A stretch of 64,000 bases of DNA from an uncultured Ruminococcus sp. (GCA_900543095.1 UQQD01000008.1:1-64000), one strand, 5' to 3'; shown: positions 27,081 through 36,359, counted from the first letter of the stretch. A program made the numbers and translations. The notes: a model not told the origin generated them from the letters alone.

Positions 27081-27221
27081 TTATGCGGATTTTGTTGTTG
27101 GGATATACTCAACGTCCACGCCTTTGCGGGTGTTGGCTTTGTAGTTTTCGTCATCTGATGACGGTAGTTCTAAGTAACCGACAAAGCGATAGTAGATTAC
27201 AATGCGCTGGGTGTAGTTTGC
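27081..27221 (-). pseudogene. 3' remnant of a large serine recombinase (DUF4368-type C-terminus)
   Basis: The minus strand reads 46 codons after an in-frame stop at 27222-27224, ending at TAA 27081-27083. The peptide includes NYTQRIVIYYRFVGYLELP and NYKANTRKGVDVEYIP, which resembles the very C-terminus of large serine recombinases of the Tn4451/TnpX type, where QRIxIxYxFVG is a typical block. Everything upstream (catalytic and most of the DNA-binding parts) is missing. It meets the sigma-like fragment head to head near 27222. Confidence 0.6.
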
Positions 27222-27223
27222 TT

Positions 27224-27856
27224 AACTACGATATTTCCATATCTCCGTTTTTGCCGTATGCGCAGAGGTATATGGAGCGTGAAGCGCACAACTATATCCG
27301 CAAAATGCGGACAGGCTATTCCGTTCAAAGCGAATTTGAATATGCGCGCCTGAAAAAAGCTATGGCAATATATACTGATTTAGGCGGTGAGTATTCCAAG
27401 GACACCATCACGAAGGTATCCGAACAACTCGGTGAGAGCTACGAGAAAACAAAGTCAATCATCGAGGGTGGAATTCTAACCGAAAGCTATACGGATATTC
27501 AGAATAAAAGGGATGATGACGACGAGGCAGAATCAAGTATAATCGTCCCCGATTCCTCGCACAGTCCCGAAAACATCTATTTCAAGCAGGAGCTTTATGA
27601 CAAGCTGCACGAAGCCTACGACGGCTTGGAATATACAGAGAAAATAATGCTCGCCCAGCACCTCGGTTTTTGCCCTGAATGTTTCAGCACCCGCTACGCC
27701 GACAAAAATGATAAAGACGAAAACGGCAAGCCGAAAGAAAAACCAATCAAGCCGCTGCCCTATACCGATATTGCCACCGATCACGGATTTAGTGACGCTG
27801 ATACGGCTAAGAGGGTTTGTGAGAGAGCACTAATCAAACTAAAAAATCCATTTTAA
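27224..27856 (+). pseudogene. truncated sigma-like gene of mobile-element type
   Basis: Coding sequence appears from about 27224 (FLPYAQRYMEREAHNYIRKM) and runs to TAA 27856; the frame upstream is non-coding, overlapping the recombinase remnant, so the 5' end is lost. The remaining 210 residues include VSEQLGESYEKTKSIIEGG, EYTEKIMLAQHLGFCPECF and a final helix-turn-helix-like DTAKRVCERALIKL. This pattern resembles sigma-70-like proteins carried by clostridial integrative elements. The assignment is from family memory. Together with the recombinase tail it marks a decayed element next to the tRNA gene. Confidence 0.55.
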
Positions 27857-27965
27857 CGGAAAATGCCCTGTTGTCGGAAGCGATGTTTGTTATTTGACAG
27901 TGGAGCAATTACTCTTTTTATTCATAGATAATTAATTCATAGAAGAAATAAATAATAAATTGTAG

Positions 27966-27994
27966 TTGCACAAATTCCAAAAATATGATAAAAT
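27966..27994 (+). promoter_or_regulatory. probable promoter of the glycan export locus
   Basis: TTGCAC (27966-27971), 17-bp spacer, TAAAAT (27989-27994). It lies 210 bp before the wzm start, leaving a long leader that includes the heptamer repeat. No better candidate is seen between the repeat and the gene. Confidence 0.5.
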
Positions 27995-28038
27995 AATATA
28001 TATGACTTGGCAAATTCTAAAGAGAGGCGTCACACTTT

Positions 28039-28092
28039 GACAGCAGGCAGCAGGCAGCAGGCAGCAGGCAGCAGACAGCAGACAGCAGACAG
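28039..28092. repeat. heptamer tandem repeat with terminal hairpin
   Basis: Seven tandem 7-bp units: GACAGCA, four GGCAGCA, two GACAGCA (28039-28087), then a partial unit GACAG. The end of the array, CAGACAG, pairs with CTGTCTG at 28099-28105 around TTAATA. It is in the predicted 5' leader of the wzm gene and outside any believable ORF. Minus-strand readings (Cys/Leu/Ala repeats) are artefacts of the repeat. Confidence 0.85.
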
Positions 28093-28203
28093 TTAATACT
28101 GTCTGTATTATTGCGCCTGAAAAAAGCATAATAATTAGTAATTAAAGGGATTCTTGCATTGGTTTCAACAAGAGTCATTTTTCTTTTTGAAGGATATATA
28201 GTT

Positions 28204-29061
28204 ATGACTGAGAATAAACTGAAAAAACGCCATATACATATCAGTTCCAAACACAAGTGGTTTGATTTAAAGCTAAAGGAAGTATGGCATTACCGCGATT
28301 TGATTTGGCTTTTTACAAAGCGTTCTTTTACCATCACTTACAAACAAACCGTGCTCGGACCCGCATGGCTGTTCCTAAACCCGATTATTACCAGTTTGAT
28401 ATATGCCTTTGTATTTGGAGGAATAGCCGGCATAGGAACAGACGGAGTTCCACAGATCCTTTTTTATCTTTCGGGCACAGCGATATGGACATACTTTGCG
28501 TCTGCTCTTACAAAAAATGCAAATACATTTACAGCTAATGCCGGTATATTCGGTAAAGTTTATTTCCCGCGTTTGACAACACCGATATCCAATGTGCTTT
28601 CATCTATAATTCAGTTTGCAATTCAGTTTTTAATGGTGATAACATTCTTGCTCTTTTTTGTTATCACAGGTGACGTCAGTCCAAATTGGTGGGCGTTTTC
28701 GCTAATCCCCATTGTTCTGATTCACCTTGGATTAATGGGGATGGGCTTAGGAATCATTATATCGAGTATGACTACCAAATATCGTGATTTATCGGTATTG
28801 GTCGGTTTTGGCGTTTCCTTGTGGATGTATGCTACGCCGGTCGTATATCCGCTGTCAACACTCGGTGAAGGTTGGATGAAGACCGTCTTGCTTATCAATC
28901 CTGTCACAATGCCCGTTGAGATTTTTCGTTATGCGGTTATCGGCAAGGGAACTATTCAGCCGATGTATCTGGCGATTTCATGGGCGTTTACTATCTTTGT
29001 TATCCTTTTGGGAATTGTTATTTTCAATAAGGTTGAACGCAATTTTATGGATACGGTTTAA
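28204..29061 (+). CDS. wzm: ABC-2 type polysaccharide exporter permease (Wzm)
   Basis: 285 residues from ATG 28204 behind AAGGAT; a longer frame to 28159 lacks a site. After a cytoplasmic start (HKWFDLKLKEVWHYRDLIWLF) come six membrane helices, with the conserved YKQTVLGPAWLFLNPI and the late MYATPVVYPLS and NPVTMPVEIFRYA. It forms the membrane channel for a lipid-linked glycan with the ATPase encoded 12 bp downstream. First gene of the glycan locus that runs to 38389. Confidence 0.93.
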   Translation: MTENKLKKRHIHISSKHKWFDLKLKEVWHYRDLIWLFTKRSFTITYKQTVLGPAWLFLNPIITSLIYAFVFGGIAGIGTDGVPQILFYLSGTAIWTYFASALTKNANTFTANAGIFGKVYFPRLTTPISNVLSSIIQFAIQFLMVITFLLFFVITGDVSPNWWAFSLIPIVLIHLGLMGMGLGIIISSMTTKYRDLSVLVGFGVSLWMYATPVVYPLSTLGEGWMKTVLLINPVTMPVEIFRYAVIGKGTIQPMYLAISWAFTIFVILLGIVIFNKVERNFMDTV

Positions 29062-29073
29062 CGGAGGTTTATT

Positions 29074-30357
29074 ATGCGAAATAGAGAAATCGCCGTTAAA
29101 ATACAAGGCGTGAAAAAACAATATAAACTCGGTCAAATTGGCGGAGGGACACTTCAGGCGGATTTGCAAAGTTGGTGGGCTAAAGCCAGAGGGAGAGAAG
29201 ATCCTAACACTAAAATAGGAGAAAATCGAATTGCAGGCGAAACCTTTATGGCTCTGAACGGCATTGATCTGACAATTTACGAAGGTGAGCGTGTAGGTAT
29301 CATTGGTCGTAATGGCGCTGGCAAAAGTACTCTTCTTAAGTTACTTTCCCGTGTTACCGCTCCGACTGAGGGCGATATTGATATCTATGGCAGGATCACA
29401 TCAATGCTTGAGGTCGGGACCGGATTTAACGGAGAGATGACCGGAAGAGAGAATATATATATGAACGGCACTATCCTTGGAATGACAAAAGCCGAAATCG
29501 ATTCTAAGATGGATGATATTATAGAGTTTTCCGAGGTAAAAGATTTTATTGACACACCTGTTAAGAGGTATTCCAGCGGAATGTTCGTAAAGCTTGCCTT
29601 CTCGGTAGCGGCTCATCTTGATTCCGAAATAATTATAATGGACGAGGTGCTTGCCGTCGGCGATATGGCATTCCAGAAAAAGTGCCTTGACAAAATGCGT
29701 GAGGTTGCCGATACCGAAGACAGGACGATCCTCTATGTCAGCCATAATATGAATACCATTCGTAGATTATGCGACAGATGTATAGTGCTTGATGAGGGAA
29801 AGGTTGTTTTTGACGGGGATGTAGAAGAGGGAATTGAAATATACTTATCCGGCAGTAAGGAAAAAGACATAATAAAAGACCATTATATATACGATGACAG
29901 CTACCGCTATTTAGAATGGGGCAGCAGAAAGCTCCAAATTAAAGAATTGTTTTTGGACAACAGCGGATTTGAGTGCGGAAAAAAATTCCCCGTGGAGATA
30001 AAAATCAAATCAGAAAAAAGTTGGCATAATGTCTGTTTTCGCTTTGAAATATCTTTAACAAACGAAACAAGAATTGCTGCGATGTTGTCCAACAAAGGTG
30101 TTGATTTTCACAGTAACGAAGAAAAGCAACTTACCTTTGTGCTTGATACAGCACATTTACCTCCTGCTAAATATCGTGTCGATTTGATCGCGTTTATGAC
30201 AGATTCATTGGGAGAGGACCATTTTATTGATGGTGTTTATCCTGCGTTTATGTTCAGAATAACCGATAAAATCAATGAGTATAACAAAATAGTTTGGAAC
30301 CAAAAGTATTGGGGCGCAATTCATTTGCAGGACGCAGAACTCAAAGAAAACAATTAG
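29074..30357 (+). CDS. wzt: polysaccharide exporter ATPase with C-terminal extension (Wzt)
   Basis: 427 residues. ATPase domain (about 1-245) with Walker A IGRNGAGKST (77-86), MLEVGTGFNGEMTGREN (family-specific block after the Q-loop), signature YSSGMFVKLAFS and Walker B IIIMDEVLAVGD. The remaining 180 residues form a beta-rich domain like the Wzt C-terminal carbohydrate-binding domain, which in O-antigen exporters recognises a capped chain end. That suggests chains are finished and capped in the cytoplasm before export. Starts with GGAGG and follows wzm. Confidence 0.92.
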   Translation: MRNREIAVKIQGVKKQYKLGQIGGGTLQADLQSWWAKARGREDPNTKIGENRIAGETFMALNGIDLTIYEGERVGIIGRNGAGKSTLLKLLSRVTAPTEGDIDIYGRITSMLEVGTGFNGEMTGRENIYMNGTILGMTKAEIDSKMDDIIEFSEVKDFIDTPVKRYSSGMFVKLAFSVAAHLDSEIIIMDEVLAVGDMAFQKKCLDKMREVADTEDRTILYVSHNMNTIRRLCDRCIVLDEGKVVFDGDVEEGIEIYLSGSKEKDIIKDHYIYDDSYRYLEWGSRKLQIKELFLDNSGFECGKKFPVEIKIKSEKSWHNVCFRFEISLTNETRIAAMLSNKGVDFHSNEEKQLTFVLDTAHLPPAKYRVDLIAFMTDSLGEDHFIDGVYPAFMFRITDKINEYNKIVWNQKYWGAIHLQDAELKENN

Positions 30358-30556
30358 CGTGATTGTACTTCACTGCTTATTGCAACGATAATTGATATTA
30401 AAACAGAAAGAATAATACCTGCACACAGGGAGTATAGCAAGGCATAATAATGCCCCCTCTTTGATACGCTTGGTATACCTACGGAATTGTTAGAAAGGAT
30501 GTTCAGGAAGACGTTATGAATCAGATTGAAAATGAAGATGAAGGAGATATCGGTAA
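30358..30556. other. 199-bp gap in the glycan locus with possible gene remnants
   Basis: No full gene fits. The plus strand has a short open stretch ending in MNQIENEDEGDIGK (stop at 30559), and the minus strand reads a membrane-like tail (LLYSLCAGIILSVLISIIVA) to a stop near 30355. Either could be the end of a lost gene. The final bases supply the ribosome site (GAAGGAGATAT) for the epimerase gene. Confidence 0.3.
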
Positions 30557-31492
30557 ATGAGAGTACTGGTAACAGGAGGCGCAGGTTTTGTCGGTTCACA
30601 CTTGTGCAGAAGGCTTTACAAGGAAGGTCACGAGGTTTTTTGCCTCGATAATCTTCAGACCGGCAGGTTGGAAAATATCAGCGATTTATGCGGAAATGAT
30701 CATTTTCACTTTATTGAGCATGATGTGATCAAACCGCTGGATTTGTCTGTTGACCAGATTTATAATCTTGCATGTCCCGCATCACCGCCTCATTATCAGA
30801 AAGATCCGCTTCAGACTATACGAACCAACTTTTACGGGGCGGAAAACATGCTTGAGCTGGCAAAGAAGGAACATGCAATAGTCCTGCAGGCTTCCACCAG
30901 CGAGGTCTATGGCAATCCGCTTGTTCTCTCGCAGACAGAAAATTATTGGGGTAATGTGAATCCGATCGGTCCCAGAGCTTGTTACGATGAGGGAAAGAGG
31001 ATAGCAGAGACTCTTTTTTTCAATTATCATCGGCAATACGGAGTCAGTATCAGAGTGGTGCGTCTTTTCAACACCTACGGTCCCGGAATGGGTGTCAGTG
31101 ACGGCAGGGTCGTTTCCAATTTTATTACAAACGCTTTGCGCGGAGAGAATCTTACGCTTTACGGTGACGGTTCTCAAACGAGAAGTTTTTGTTTTGTGGA
31201 TGATACCGTAGAGGGACTTATCCGTATGATGAATCAAGCGGACGACGAGCTGACCGGCCCGATCAACCTGGGAAACCCATCCGAGAGAACTGTGCGCGAC
31301 CTTGCAGAGCATATTCTGCGATTGACAGGATCTGCCTCCGGTATTGTATTTTTGCCATTACCTGTTGACGATCCGATTCATCGAAAGCCTGATATCAAAC
31401 TGGCAAAAAAAGTACTGGGTTGGCATCCTCAAGTCGAAATTGATGACGGGTTGAAGATGACAATCGACTATTTTAGGAGTGAAATGGAATGA
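30557..31492 (+). CDS. UDP-glucuronate decarboxylase (UDP-xylose synthase)
   Basis: 311 residues of an extended SDR. NAD-binding TGGAGFVGSH is at 6-15; the block LACPASPPHYQKDP is the hallmark of UDP-glucuronate decarboxylases; catalytic Tyr143 and Lys147 occur in RACYDEGKR. The enzyme turns UDP-glucuronate into UDP-xylose, so the exported glycan probably contains xylose or a sugar derived from it. No UDP-glucose dehydrogenase lies in the window, so UDP-glucuronate must come from elsewhere. It overlaps the GT8 gene by 4 bp. Confidence 0.92.
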   Translation: MRVLVTGGAGFVGSHLCRRLYKEGHEVFCLDNLQTGRLENISDLCGNDHFHFIEHDVIKPLDLSVDQIYNLACPASPPHYQKDPLQTIRTNFYGAENMLELAKKEHAIVLQASTSEVYGNPLVLSQTENYWGNVNPIGPRACYDEGKRIAETLFFNYHRQYGVSIRVVRLFNTYGPGMGVSDGRVVSNFITNALRGENLTLYGDGSQTRSFCFVDDTVEGLIRMMNQADDELTGPINLGNPSERTVRDLAEHILRLTGSASGIVFLPLPVDDPIHRKPDIKLAKKVLGWHPQVEIDDGLKMTIDYFRSEME

Positions 31493-32544
31493 TGAGGATT
31501 TCCAAACTCAAAACAGAAAAAAAGGTTAGGACAATTGTCTTTTCATTTGACGAAAAATATGCCAAGTATTTTTCTGTTGTTCTCATCTCGCTGATACGGT
31601 ATGCCGACAAGGACTATGTATATGATTTGATTGTGTTATATGACAGCCTGTCAAATCAGACTATTAAGAGGCTTAAGAAGATGGTTCCTAATGGGTTCAC
31701 TCTGCGGTTTTTTGATGTCGGCGAATATGCTTTTAAGCACCTTGGCGATCTCTCTTGCTCCACGGTCGAGGGCAAATGGGTCATTTCCACCTTTTACGAT
31801 CTTTTGATTCCGCTTATCATGCCGGACTATGAATATGTACTTTATTGCGATTCCGACATCGTATTTCAGGATGATCCGGGAAAATTGTTCGAAACTCCCC
31901 TGAACGATCGGCCGCTGGCTGCTGTTCAGGACGCGTTCTCGCTTTCCTTTGCTCTTAATCCGGAAAACGAATTTGCGCAGAATCAGGATGTGTTTTTACG
32001 CGAGAAACTTGAAGTAACTAATCCGAAAAATTACTTCAACACCGGCGTTCTTTTATTTCACATCCCGTCAGTTGACAAAGAGGAATACCTTAATAGAGTT
32101 CGAACAGCATTTACCTTTCCGGAACTTCCAACAGTGGATCAGGATGTCTTGAATTACGTTTTCAAAGGGAATGCCAAGTTAGCGCCTTTGCACTTCAATT
32201 TACAGGTTTCCGTTCTCAGCCAATTGAAAAAAAACATAGTTGCCGTACAGACAAATCCGGAGGCAGCGGCGCTGCTCGAGGCGTCTAAGGCCCCCGTCAT
32301 CATCCATTATACTACAGAAAAAAAGCCATGGCGTTTCCCCGACTGTGAACTGGGAGACCGCTTCTGGAAAGAGGCAAGAAGATCGCCTTTCTATAAGCAA
32401 ATCCTCCATGAAAACAATATCGCAAAACCCCAAAAATCAATACTATATTCTGTAAAGAATTTGCTTGTTTCTGTTTATCGAAAAGTACATAAAGCAAACG
32501 CAGACGCTGTTGACGGCGAGCAATCGAAGAATAAAGACGGCTGA
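31489..32544 (+). CDS. family 8 glycosyltransferase
   Basis: 351 residues. The GT8 features are FSFDEKYAKYFSVVLISL near the start, the metal-binding DxD as D121-S-D123 in YCDSDIVF, YFNTGVLLF, DQDVLN and the C-terminal HYTTEKKPW (the family's HxxxxKPW). These retaining enzymes use UDP-hexoses such as UDP-glucose or UDP-galactose. No membrane anchor. ATGA overlap with the previous gene shows they are in one operon. Confidence 0.9.
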   Translation: MMRISKLKTEKKVRTIVFSFDEKYAKYFSVVLISLIRYADKDYVYDLIVLYDSLSNQTIKRLKKMVPNGFTLRFFDVGEYAFKHLGDLSCSTVEGKWVISTFYDLLIPLIMPDYEYVLYCDSDIVFQDDPGKLFETPLNDRPLAAVQDAFSLSFALNPENEFAQNQDVFLREKLEVTNPKNYFNTGVLLFHIPSVDKEEYLNRVRTAFTFPELPTVDQDVLNYVFKGNAKLAPLHFNLQVSVLSQLKKNIVAVQTNPEAAALLEASKAPVIIHYTTEKKPWRFPDCELGDRFWKEARRSPFYKQILHENNIAKPQKSILYSVKNLLVSVYRKVHKANADAVDGEQSKNKDG

Positions 32545-32652
32545 GACGGCATGGATTCGGCATAGATACTGTGCGGACGTGTCGATGTGTAGGGTATATG
32601 TATTTACACTCAAGACAGAGCATATGACTTCTTCAAAATGAGGTAAATGAAA

Positions 32653-33627
32653 ATGATTAGCATAATTATGCCTGTTTATAATACAGAAAAATATTTACGT
32701 CGCTGTATAGATAGTATACTTGCACAAACCTATGCTGACTTTGAGTTGATTCTCATTGACGATGGCTCAACAGACAGCAGCGGAATCATTTGTGATGAAT
32801 ACGCCGAAAAGGACAACAGGATTGTAGTTATTCATCAGGAAAACCAAGGACAAGCCATTGCACGCAATATAGGCTTAGACTATGTATTTGAAAAAAACAA
32901 CAGTGAGTGGATATCATTTGTTGACAGTGATGATTGGATACATTCAAGATATTTGGAAGCTTTAGAAGAAATCGTTTTAAAAACAGGATGTTCTGTCGGT
33001 ATTTGTGCTTATTCAAAAACAAACGGTAATGATTCCGAGTTGATATATACTGATTCAAATATATTGACATTTAATCCTGAACGTTTCTTTTTTGAACATA
33101 GAGTAACTTCCGTAGTTGTATGGGGTAAGCTGTATAAAAAAAGCCTTCTTACAAAAATCAGATTTCCAAAAATACGACTGTATGAGGATGAGTTTTTTAC
33201 TCATTTAGTTTTGTTCAAAAACAAAGAGATTGCATATACTGAGCAGCCTCTTTATTATTACTTCCAAAATCCGGAAAGTGCAACGAATCAATCATGGTCT
33301 CCAGTATGTTTGAAACAAATTGAAGGAATACTGAAACAGTCTGAATATTTATATAAACATCATTATTATGAAGCGTTGGAGCTGAATTTAAAGGTATTAC
33401 TTTGGTGTATTACTGAACAATACCGCGCTTTAAAAAATACGGATTACTATTTGGATTATTTGCCCACATTAAGAAGATTATTAAGAAAATCACTGTCGTT
33501 AGCAAGAAAAAACAACGCATACCCTTTTAACAAGATTATTTATCTCTATGAGCTTGCCTACCCAATTGAAATGAAATTTTATTGGAAGAAGAAAACGATA
33601 ATACAAAAAATAAAAGGAAGCAAATGA
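32653..33627 (+). CDS. family 2 glycosyltransferase (first of tandem paralogues)
   Basis: 324 residues from ATG 32653, 9 nt after GAGG; ATG 32647 is too close. GT-A domain: ISIIMPVYNTEKYLRRCIDSI, LILIDDGSTDSSG (nucleotide binding), FVDSDDW (DxD). The C-terminal 130 residues are helical and end with LYELAYPIEMKFYW, a tail shared with the next two GT2 proteins. It probably adds a sugar to the lipid-linked glycan at the inner membrane face. Donor and acceptor unknown. Confidence 0.88.
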   Translation: MISIIMPVYNTEKYLRRCIDSILAQTYADFELILIDDGSTDSSGIICDEYAEKDNRIVVIHQENQGQAIARNIGLDYVFEKNNSEWISFVDSDDWIHSRYLEALEEIVLKTGCSVGICAYSKTNGNDSELIYTDSNILTFNPERFFFEHRVTSVVVWGKLYKKSLLTKIRFPKIRLYEDEFFTHLVLFKNKEIAYTEQPLYYYFQNPESATNQSWSPVCLKQIEGILKQSEYLYKHHYYEALELNLKVLLWCITEQYRALKNTDYYLDYLPTLRRLLRKSLSLARKNNAYPFNKIIYLYELAYPIEMKFYWKKKTIIQKIKGSK

Positions 33628-34619
33628 TGACTATTATCAGTGTGATTGTCCCAGTGTATAAGGTTGAATCATATTTGCCTCGCTGCATTGACAGTATACT
33701 ATCGCAAACATATACAGACTTTGAACTTATTTTGGTCGACGATGGCTCTCCTGATAACTGCGGTAAAATATGTGATGAGTACGCAAAACGTGATCACCGT
33801 ATCCATGTGATCCATCAGAATAATTGCGGAGTTTCAGTGGCGCGAAACAACGGTGTTATCCACGCTACAGGGGATTATGTAACCTTTATTGACGCCGACG
33901 ATTGGATATCAGATACCTATCTTGAGGGACTGCTGTCTGCTTGCGTAAATCACAATGCACAAATTGCAATTTGTGATTATTCTGTTGCTAAAAGCATAAC
34001 AGAAAACGAACTCAAAAGAATAACATCTGATTCCGGAATAATCTTTTCCAATCGTGAAGCAATACAGTTTTATGCTGAAAAAGCGTTAACTAACGAGAGC
34101 ATTCTTTTCCGTTCTCCATGGGCAAAACTTATCAAAAGAGATATTGCATTACACCATCTTTTTCCTACTGATCGCAAATATGCCGAGGACGCAGCCTGCG
34201 TATATCTGTGGCTTTGGGACGCCGATACGATTGTTCACACGAATAACGCTTTATACTTCTACTTCCAGAATCCTAATGGAATATGTCATCAAAAAATGGA
34301 CAGCAACGTTGTCGGTAACTTCCAAACCGAAAATGAGTGGATATCATTTTTTTCAATAAACGGATTTGATTCATTATATAAAAAAACCTGTAATCGATAC
34401 TTTAAAGACTGTGTTTGGGCTTTGAACGGATTAAAAAATAGCTCAAAAAAGGATAAAGCTATTCTAAAAAGAATAATTAGATTAGGAAAACAAAAATATG
34501 CAAGACCGGCAAATATTCATATTAATGATTATCCCCAACTATATGAATTTGCCTATCCTGCGAGAATGAAACTATATTGGTATTGGCAAGCAATAAAAAG
34601 GAAATGCGAAAGGAAATAG
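33624..34619 (+). CDS. family 2 glycosyltransferase (second paralogue)
   Basis: 331 residues; ATG 33624 (or the adjacent ATG 33627) follows AAAAGGA and overlaps the previous stop by 4 bp. Motifs SVIVPVYKVESYLPRCIDS, LVDDGSPDNCGKICDEYAK, FIDADDW, and a helical tail ending LYEFAYPARMKLYWYW. It is clearly related to both neighbours, pointing to local duplication and divergence of acceptor specificity. Confidence 0.88.
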   Translation: MMTIISVIVPVYKVESYLPRCIDSILSQTYTDFELILVDDGSPDNCGKICDEYAKRDHRIHVIHQNNCGVSVARNNGVIHATGDYVTFIDADDWISDTYLEGLLSACVNHNAQIAICDYSVAKSITENELKRITSDSGIIFSNREAIQFYAEKALTNESILFRSPWAKLIKRDIALHHLFPTDRKYAEDAACVYLWLWDADTIVHTNNALYFYFQNPNGICHQKMDSNVVGNFQTENEWISFFSINGFDSLYKKTCNRYFKDCVWALNGLKNSSKKDKAILKRIIRLGKQKYARPANIHINDYPQLYEFAYPARMKLYWYWQAIKRKCERK

Positions 34620-34622
34620 CTT

Positions 34623-35600
34623 ATGTCTGTTATCAGTATCATTACACCTGTATACAATGTTGAAAAACACCTTGCAAATTGTATCAAAAGTATTCTTGAA
34701 CAAACTTATACGGATTTTGAATTGATATTGGTTGATGACGGCTCACCCGATAATAGTGGAAATATCTGTGATGAATACGCAAAAAAAGATAACCGAATCA
34801 CCGTTATCCATAAAGAAAACGGTGGTGTTTCAAGTGCACGAAATATAGGCTTGAACTGGGTGTTTGAGAATAGCGAAAGCAAATGGATCAACTTTATAGA
34901 CAGCGACGATTGGGTTCAACCTTGCTATTTGCAGTCTTTGCTAAATGCTGTTACAAACAGTGATTCATCAATAAGCGCCTGTGCTTTTGTAGAGTGTAAA
35001 GAGTATTCAAATGATCACGAGCATCTTTGTTTTGATTATAAGTGCATTACCGGTGAGCGTTTTTGTGTTGATCAGTGGGTTTATTCTAATGCTCCGTGGG
35101 CAAAGCTGATCCCTACATCTTGCTTTGAAAACCTTCGCTTTCCCGAAGGCAAAATCCACGAGGACGCGTTTGTGATGTATAAGATATTACTGCCTTGTGA
35201 ACGTTTGGCTTTTATTGATGCTCCTCTTTATTGCTATAATATCGGAAACAACGATAGTATTCTTCGCAAGCCGTGGACACCGGATCGACTTGTGCTATTA
35301 GATGCTATCGAAGAAAGAATTGATTACTGCCAAAAGAATGGTTATAATGATTATCTTGATACGGAAATAGATGAATACATTAAAACGATTCGCTATTATC
35401 TATATAAGATAGATCAATTAGGCTATCAGGAATATAAAGAAATCATAAATAAAAAGCTCAAAAAAGCGCTTAAGAAAAGGTGTTTTAAAGAAAAATACTA
35501 TTGGCGCAAAAATGTGGATATATATGAGCTCGCTTTTCCACAAACTACACGCATTTTAACCTTTGCTTCAAAAGCAAAACATAAAATTGTTAAGGGGTAA
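34623..35600 (+). CDS. family 2 glycosyltransferase (third paralogue)
   Basis: 325 residues. SIITPVYNVEKHLANCIKS, LVDDGSPDNSGNICDEYAK, FIDSDDW and the helical tail with IYELAFPQTTR tie it to the two preceding genes; the stretch NIGLNWVFENSESKWINFIDSDDW resembles the first paralogue most. Three base pairs separate it from each neighbour's stop or start, so translation is coupled. Sugar specificity unknown. Confidence 0.88.
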   Translation: MSVISIITPVYNVEKHLANCIKSILEQTYTDFELILVDDGSPDNSGNICDEYAKKDNRITVIHKENGGVSSARNIGLNWVFENSESKWINFIDSDDWVQPCYLQSLLNAVTNSDSSISACAFVECKEYSNDHEHLCFDYKCITGERFCVDQWVYSNAPWAKLIPTSCFENLRFPEGKIHEDAFVMYKILLPCERLAFIDAPLYCYNIGNNDSILRKPWTPDRLVLLDAIEERIDYCQKNGYNDYLDTEIDEYIKTIRYYLYKIDQLGYQEYKEIINKKLKKALKKRCFKEKYYWRKNVDIYELAFPQTTRILTFASKAKHKIVKG

Positions 35601-35603
35601 CTT

Positions 35604-36359
35604 ATGGCAATTCCGAAAATCATACACTATTGCTGGTTTGGTAAAAATGAATATCCCCCAATTATGAAAAAATGCTTGAAAAGTTGGAAAAAGAACTGCC
35701 CCGATTATCGGTTTGTTTTATGGAATGAAGATACTTTTGATATCAATTCGTCTGAATGGACAAGGCAGGCATATGAAACAAAGAAGTATGCTTTCATTGC
35801 TGATTATGTCCGATTGAAAGCAATAAAAGAATACGGCGGTGTTTATCTTGATATAGACCAAGAGCTGATAAAACCACTTGATACATTTCTTTCTCACCGT
35901 GCATTTTTGGGTTTCATGAGAGAAGACAGCGTTAGTATGGGGATTATCGGAGCTGAGCCTAACCATCCGACCATTTGCGCTTTGTTCAAGCATTATGACA
36001 ACAGAGCTTTTATTGTGAACGGCAAGCAGGATCTGCTGCCAATCACGGATTGGGTAACGGAGCAATTGTTGAATGACGGACTTAAACTCAACGACAATTT
36101 TCAAGAGATCAATAACGGAACAGCTGTTTATCCGCGCGAGTATTTTTGCCCGACCTATTGTACACAGCCGAAAAGCTTAAAATCGAAAAAAACTGTTTCA
36201 ATTCACCATTGGGCGATGACTTGGCGAACCGAAGAGGAAATAAATCAGTTTGCCGAACTAAAGAAAAGCAGGAAGAAAACCCATATGATGGGGAATAAGA
36301 TAATGAACTATCCTAAAAGATTCTACAGAAAGATCAAGAGGACATTTAATTGGAAGTAA
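35604..36359 (+). CDS. GT32-like glycosyltransferase
   Basis: 251 residues of the Gly_transf_sug type. IPKIIHYCWFG opens the domain, the DxD is D83-I-D85 in GGVYLDIDQE, and SIHHWAMTW is near the end. Such enzymes are common in capsule and exopolysaccharide loci. The C-terminus is basic and could touch the membrane. It overlaps the following GT2 gene by 10 bp. Confidence 0.88.
   Translation: MAIPKIIHYCWFGKNEYPPIMKKCLKSWKKNCPDYRFVLWNEDTFDINSSEWTRQAYETKKYAFIADYVRLKAIKEYGGVYLDIDQELIKPLDTFLSHRAFLGFMREDSVSMGIIGAEPNHPTICALFKHYDNRAFIVNGKQDLLPITDWVTEQLLNDGLKLNDNFQEINNGTAVYPREYFCPTYCTQPKSLKSKKTVSIHHWAMTWRTEEEINQFAELKKSRKKTHMMGNKIMNYPKRFYRKIKRTFNWK

Noticed and set aside
26981..27223. N-terminal 81 codons of the ORF leading into the sigma-like fragment
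   Set aside because: This part crosses the tRNA terminator and the antisense recombinase tail; no protein-like pattern.
28039..28092. Possible CRISPR array
   Set aside because: Units are contiguous 7-mers without spacers; no cas genes occur in the window.
28017..28256. Minus-strand ORFs rich in Cys-Leu-Ala repeats
   Set aside because: The residues are the heptamer repeat read in frame; no start context and antisense to wzm.
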